From: Arenicella xantha | GTDB taxonomy: Bacteria > Pseudomonadota > Gammaproteobacteria > Arenicellales > Arenicellaceae | Direction of reading: 5' to 3' | DNA length: 64,000 nucleotides | Assembly (NCBI RefSeq): GCF_003315245.1 | Contig: NZ_QNRT01000002.1 | Span: 1,224,206-1,288,205, forward strand | Shown: piece by piece, positions 63,129 through 64,000 of the stretch | How the letters are laid out: each line of letters begins with the position of its first letter | How positions within the stretch are numbered: position 1 is the stretch's first letter | Notes under the pieces: generated by a model | What the model saw: only the letters and a program-made list of their open reading frames with translations | Told to the model about the DNA's origin: nothing | Databases searched by the model: none | Made by a program: the position numbers and the translations under genes

Positions 63129-63638
63129 ATGACCATTAAAAACTCGTTCCTCCCTTATCTTTCGCTGGTCGTTCTTTTTGCTTCAATGGGCAACGCCCAA
63201 GCGCGGGTAGAATCATTATTCCTCGAGCGCGTCGTCACTGATGGTCGCGATAACTTTTATGAGGTCGCAATCAAATGCAACAAAGACAATGAGAAACGCA
63301 AAATTTTGCGTGAAACCAGTCTGCAAACACCTTGGTGCACTCGCGGTTCAAACTCTATTTGCAACGATGATAAATACAAACTCGCACGGCAACTTTGCGC
63401 CGAAACTGACACTGAGCAAACACCGTCACCGTCGCAATTAGTGGACAATCAAGAAATCAAACCAGCTCAAATTTCAGCAGTGATCGAGAACCAATCAAGT
63501 GCCATTAATGTTAAGGAATTGCGCGCAGAACTACTTCTGATTGAAGAGCAGCGGATCTTAATCGAACAACGCCGCATCGAGCTATCAATGCGTGAGCTGG
63601 AGCTAAAAAGATCTTCCTTAGTGGTATCGCAACCTTAG
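63129..63638 (+). CDS. exported small protein with C-terminal coiled coil
   Basis: A 169-residue protein with a signal peptide (about 1-25, ending AQA-RV). The mature part has four cysteines (C49, C69, C77, C90), probably disulfide-bonded, and a C-terminal helix rich in Glu/Leu/Arg (about 128-162, ELRAELLLIEEQRILIEQRR) that should form a coiled coil. I do not recognise the family. It is divergent from transaldolase with operator D between, and followed 64 bases later by the GH11 gene, so it is likely co-regulated with xylanase secretion. Confidence 0.8.
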   Translation: MTIKNSFLPYLSLVVLFASMGNAQARVESLFLERVVTDGRDNFYEVAIKCNKDNEKRKILRETSLQTPWCTRGSNSICNDDKYKLARQLCAETDTEQTPSPSQLVDNQEIKPAQISAVIENQSSAINVKELRAELLLIEEQRILIEQRRIELSMRELELKRSSLVVSQP

Positions 63639-63701
63639 TTAGCGCAGCTCTCTGCTCTAATACTAATCGTCCAAGCCGAGAAATTAACAGCGAGGCATAA
63701 G

Positions 63702-64000
63702 ATGAATCCGTTATCGAAAAAACCAATAAGACACACTGGAATTGTTAAGGCTCGCGGTAGCAACGCCAGCCGGCGAGGTACGCGGCAGGCCCTCATCGCA
63801 ATAGTATCCGCTTACGCTTTATTGCAGATGTCGGCACTACATGCACAGACTCTAAGCACGCCACAAACCGGTCAACACGGCGGTTACTTTTATTCGTTTT
63901 GGACCGACGGCGGTGGACAAGTCTCGTTCACTCTTGGAGCGAACGGTAACTACCGATCTCAATGGAGCCAAGTTGGTAACTGGGTTGGCGGTAAAGGCTG
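63702..64000 (+). CDS. glycoside hydrolase family 11 endo-xylanase, 5' part (truncated by window)
   Basis: The frame from the ATG at 63702 runs off the window after 99 codons. A long, basic N-region leads into a signal peptide (about 29-52, ending LHA-QT). The mature start [20 protein letters not shown] then [20 protein letters not shown] is unmistakably GH11: the strand B2-B4 region of the beta-jelly roll. The catalytic glutamates lie beyond the edge. It should be a secreted xylanase that begins xylan breakdown for the receptor and GH10. Confidence 0.93.
   Translation, partial: MNPLSKKPIRHTGIVKARGSNASRRGTRQALIAIVSAYALLQMSALHAQTLSTPQTGQHGGYFYSFWTDGGGQVSFTLGANGNYRSQWSQVGNWVGGKG

Noticed and set aside
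1-64000. Mobile elements, prophage, CRISPR arrays, tRNA or rRNA genes
   Set aside because: No transposase, integrase, phage structural gene, repeat-spacer array or tRNA-like cloverleaf was recognised by eye on either strand; small RNAs cannot be excluded without a covariance search.

Overview
The window looks like chromosomal DNA of a free-living, probably marine gammaproteobacterium of moderate G+C. Several gene orders are gammaproteobacterial: dnaQ next to a yafS-like methyltransferase and divergent mltD, and a holD-type gene directly upstream of rimI. Catabolism for marine plant or algal matter is rich (xylan, acyl-CoAs, kynurenine). I see no phage, insertion sequence, CRISPR array, tRNA or rRNA. 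The species cannot be named from sequence alone.

Layout. 1-10.6 kb is housekeeping: dnaQ (cut by the left edge), a methyltransferase, mltD, then a tight minus-strand operon (Spx/ArsC-like, DHH phosphoesterase, membrane protein, a psi-like/uracil-DNA-glycosylase-like fusion, rimI), a CheA-like sensor kinase, two TauE/SafE permeases and a rhomboid protease. 10.7-22 kb holds a TonB-dependent receptor, S-formylglutathione hydrolase, a two-subunit IorAB-like molybdenum oxidoreductase, a fasciclin protein and an RND efflux pair. 22.3-31.6 kb is catabolic: thioesterase, a formamidase-like hydrolase with kynureninase, an acyl-CoA degradation operon (thiolase, acyl-CoA dehydrogenase, SDR) with a LiuR-like palindrome upstream, a ferredoxin reductase, and a flavin monooxygenase with a NhaR-like regulator. 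31.8-38.7 kb holds a small Lacal_2735-type protein, HiPIP, SbtB/SbtA, a possible 23-residue membrane peptide, an acyl-CoA synthetase and a thiolase-crotonase fusion. 38.8-47.2 kb holds DUF2177, MscS, ZntB/CorA, then a light/DNA-repair block: FeS photolyase, DUF2256, DASH cryptochrome, an orphan, a DUF4130 protein and a radical-SAM DNA-repair protein.

47.3-64 kb is a xylan-utilisation locus: ThuA-like protein, GPH symporter, xylB-xylA, a NUDIX-type (NrtR/AraR-like) regulator, GH43, Tat-exported GH10, a JmjC/cupin protein, a large TonB-dependent receptor, transaldolase, a small exported coiled-coil protein, and the start of a GH11 xylanase running off the right edge. The likely flow is: GH11 cuts xylan outside; the receptor imports oligosaccharides; GH10 trims them in the periplasm; the symporter carries them in; GH43 releases xylose; XylA/XylB and transaldolase feed it to the pentose phosphate pathway.

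The most informative unlisted signal is a 15-bp palindrome, TAGTCA-N3-TGACTA, found four times and only in front of xylan-locus transcription units (about 47315, 50272, 61625 and 63056). It is probably the operator of the local regulator. One copy stands before a decayed secreted-protein gene whose start codon has become ATT.
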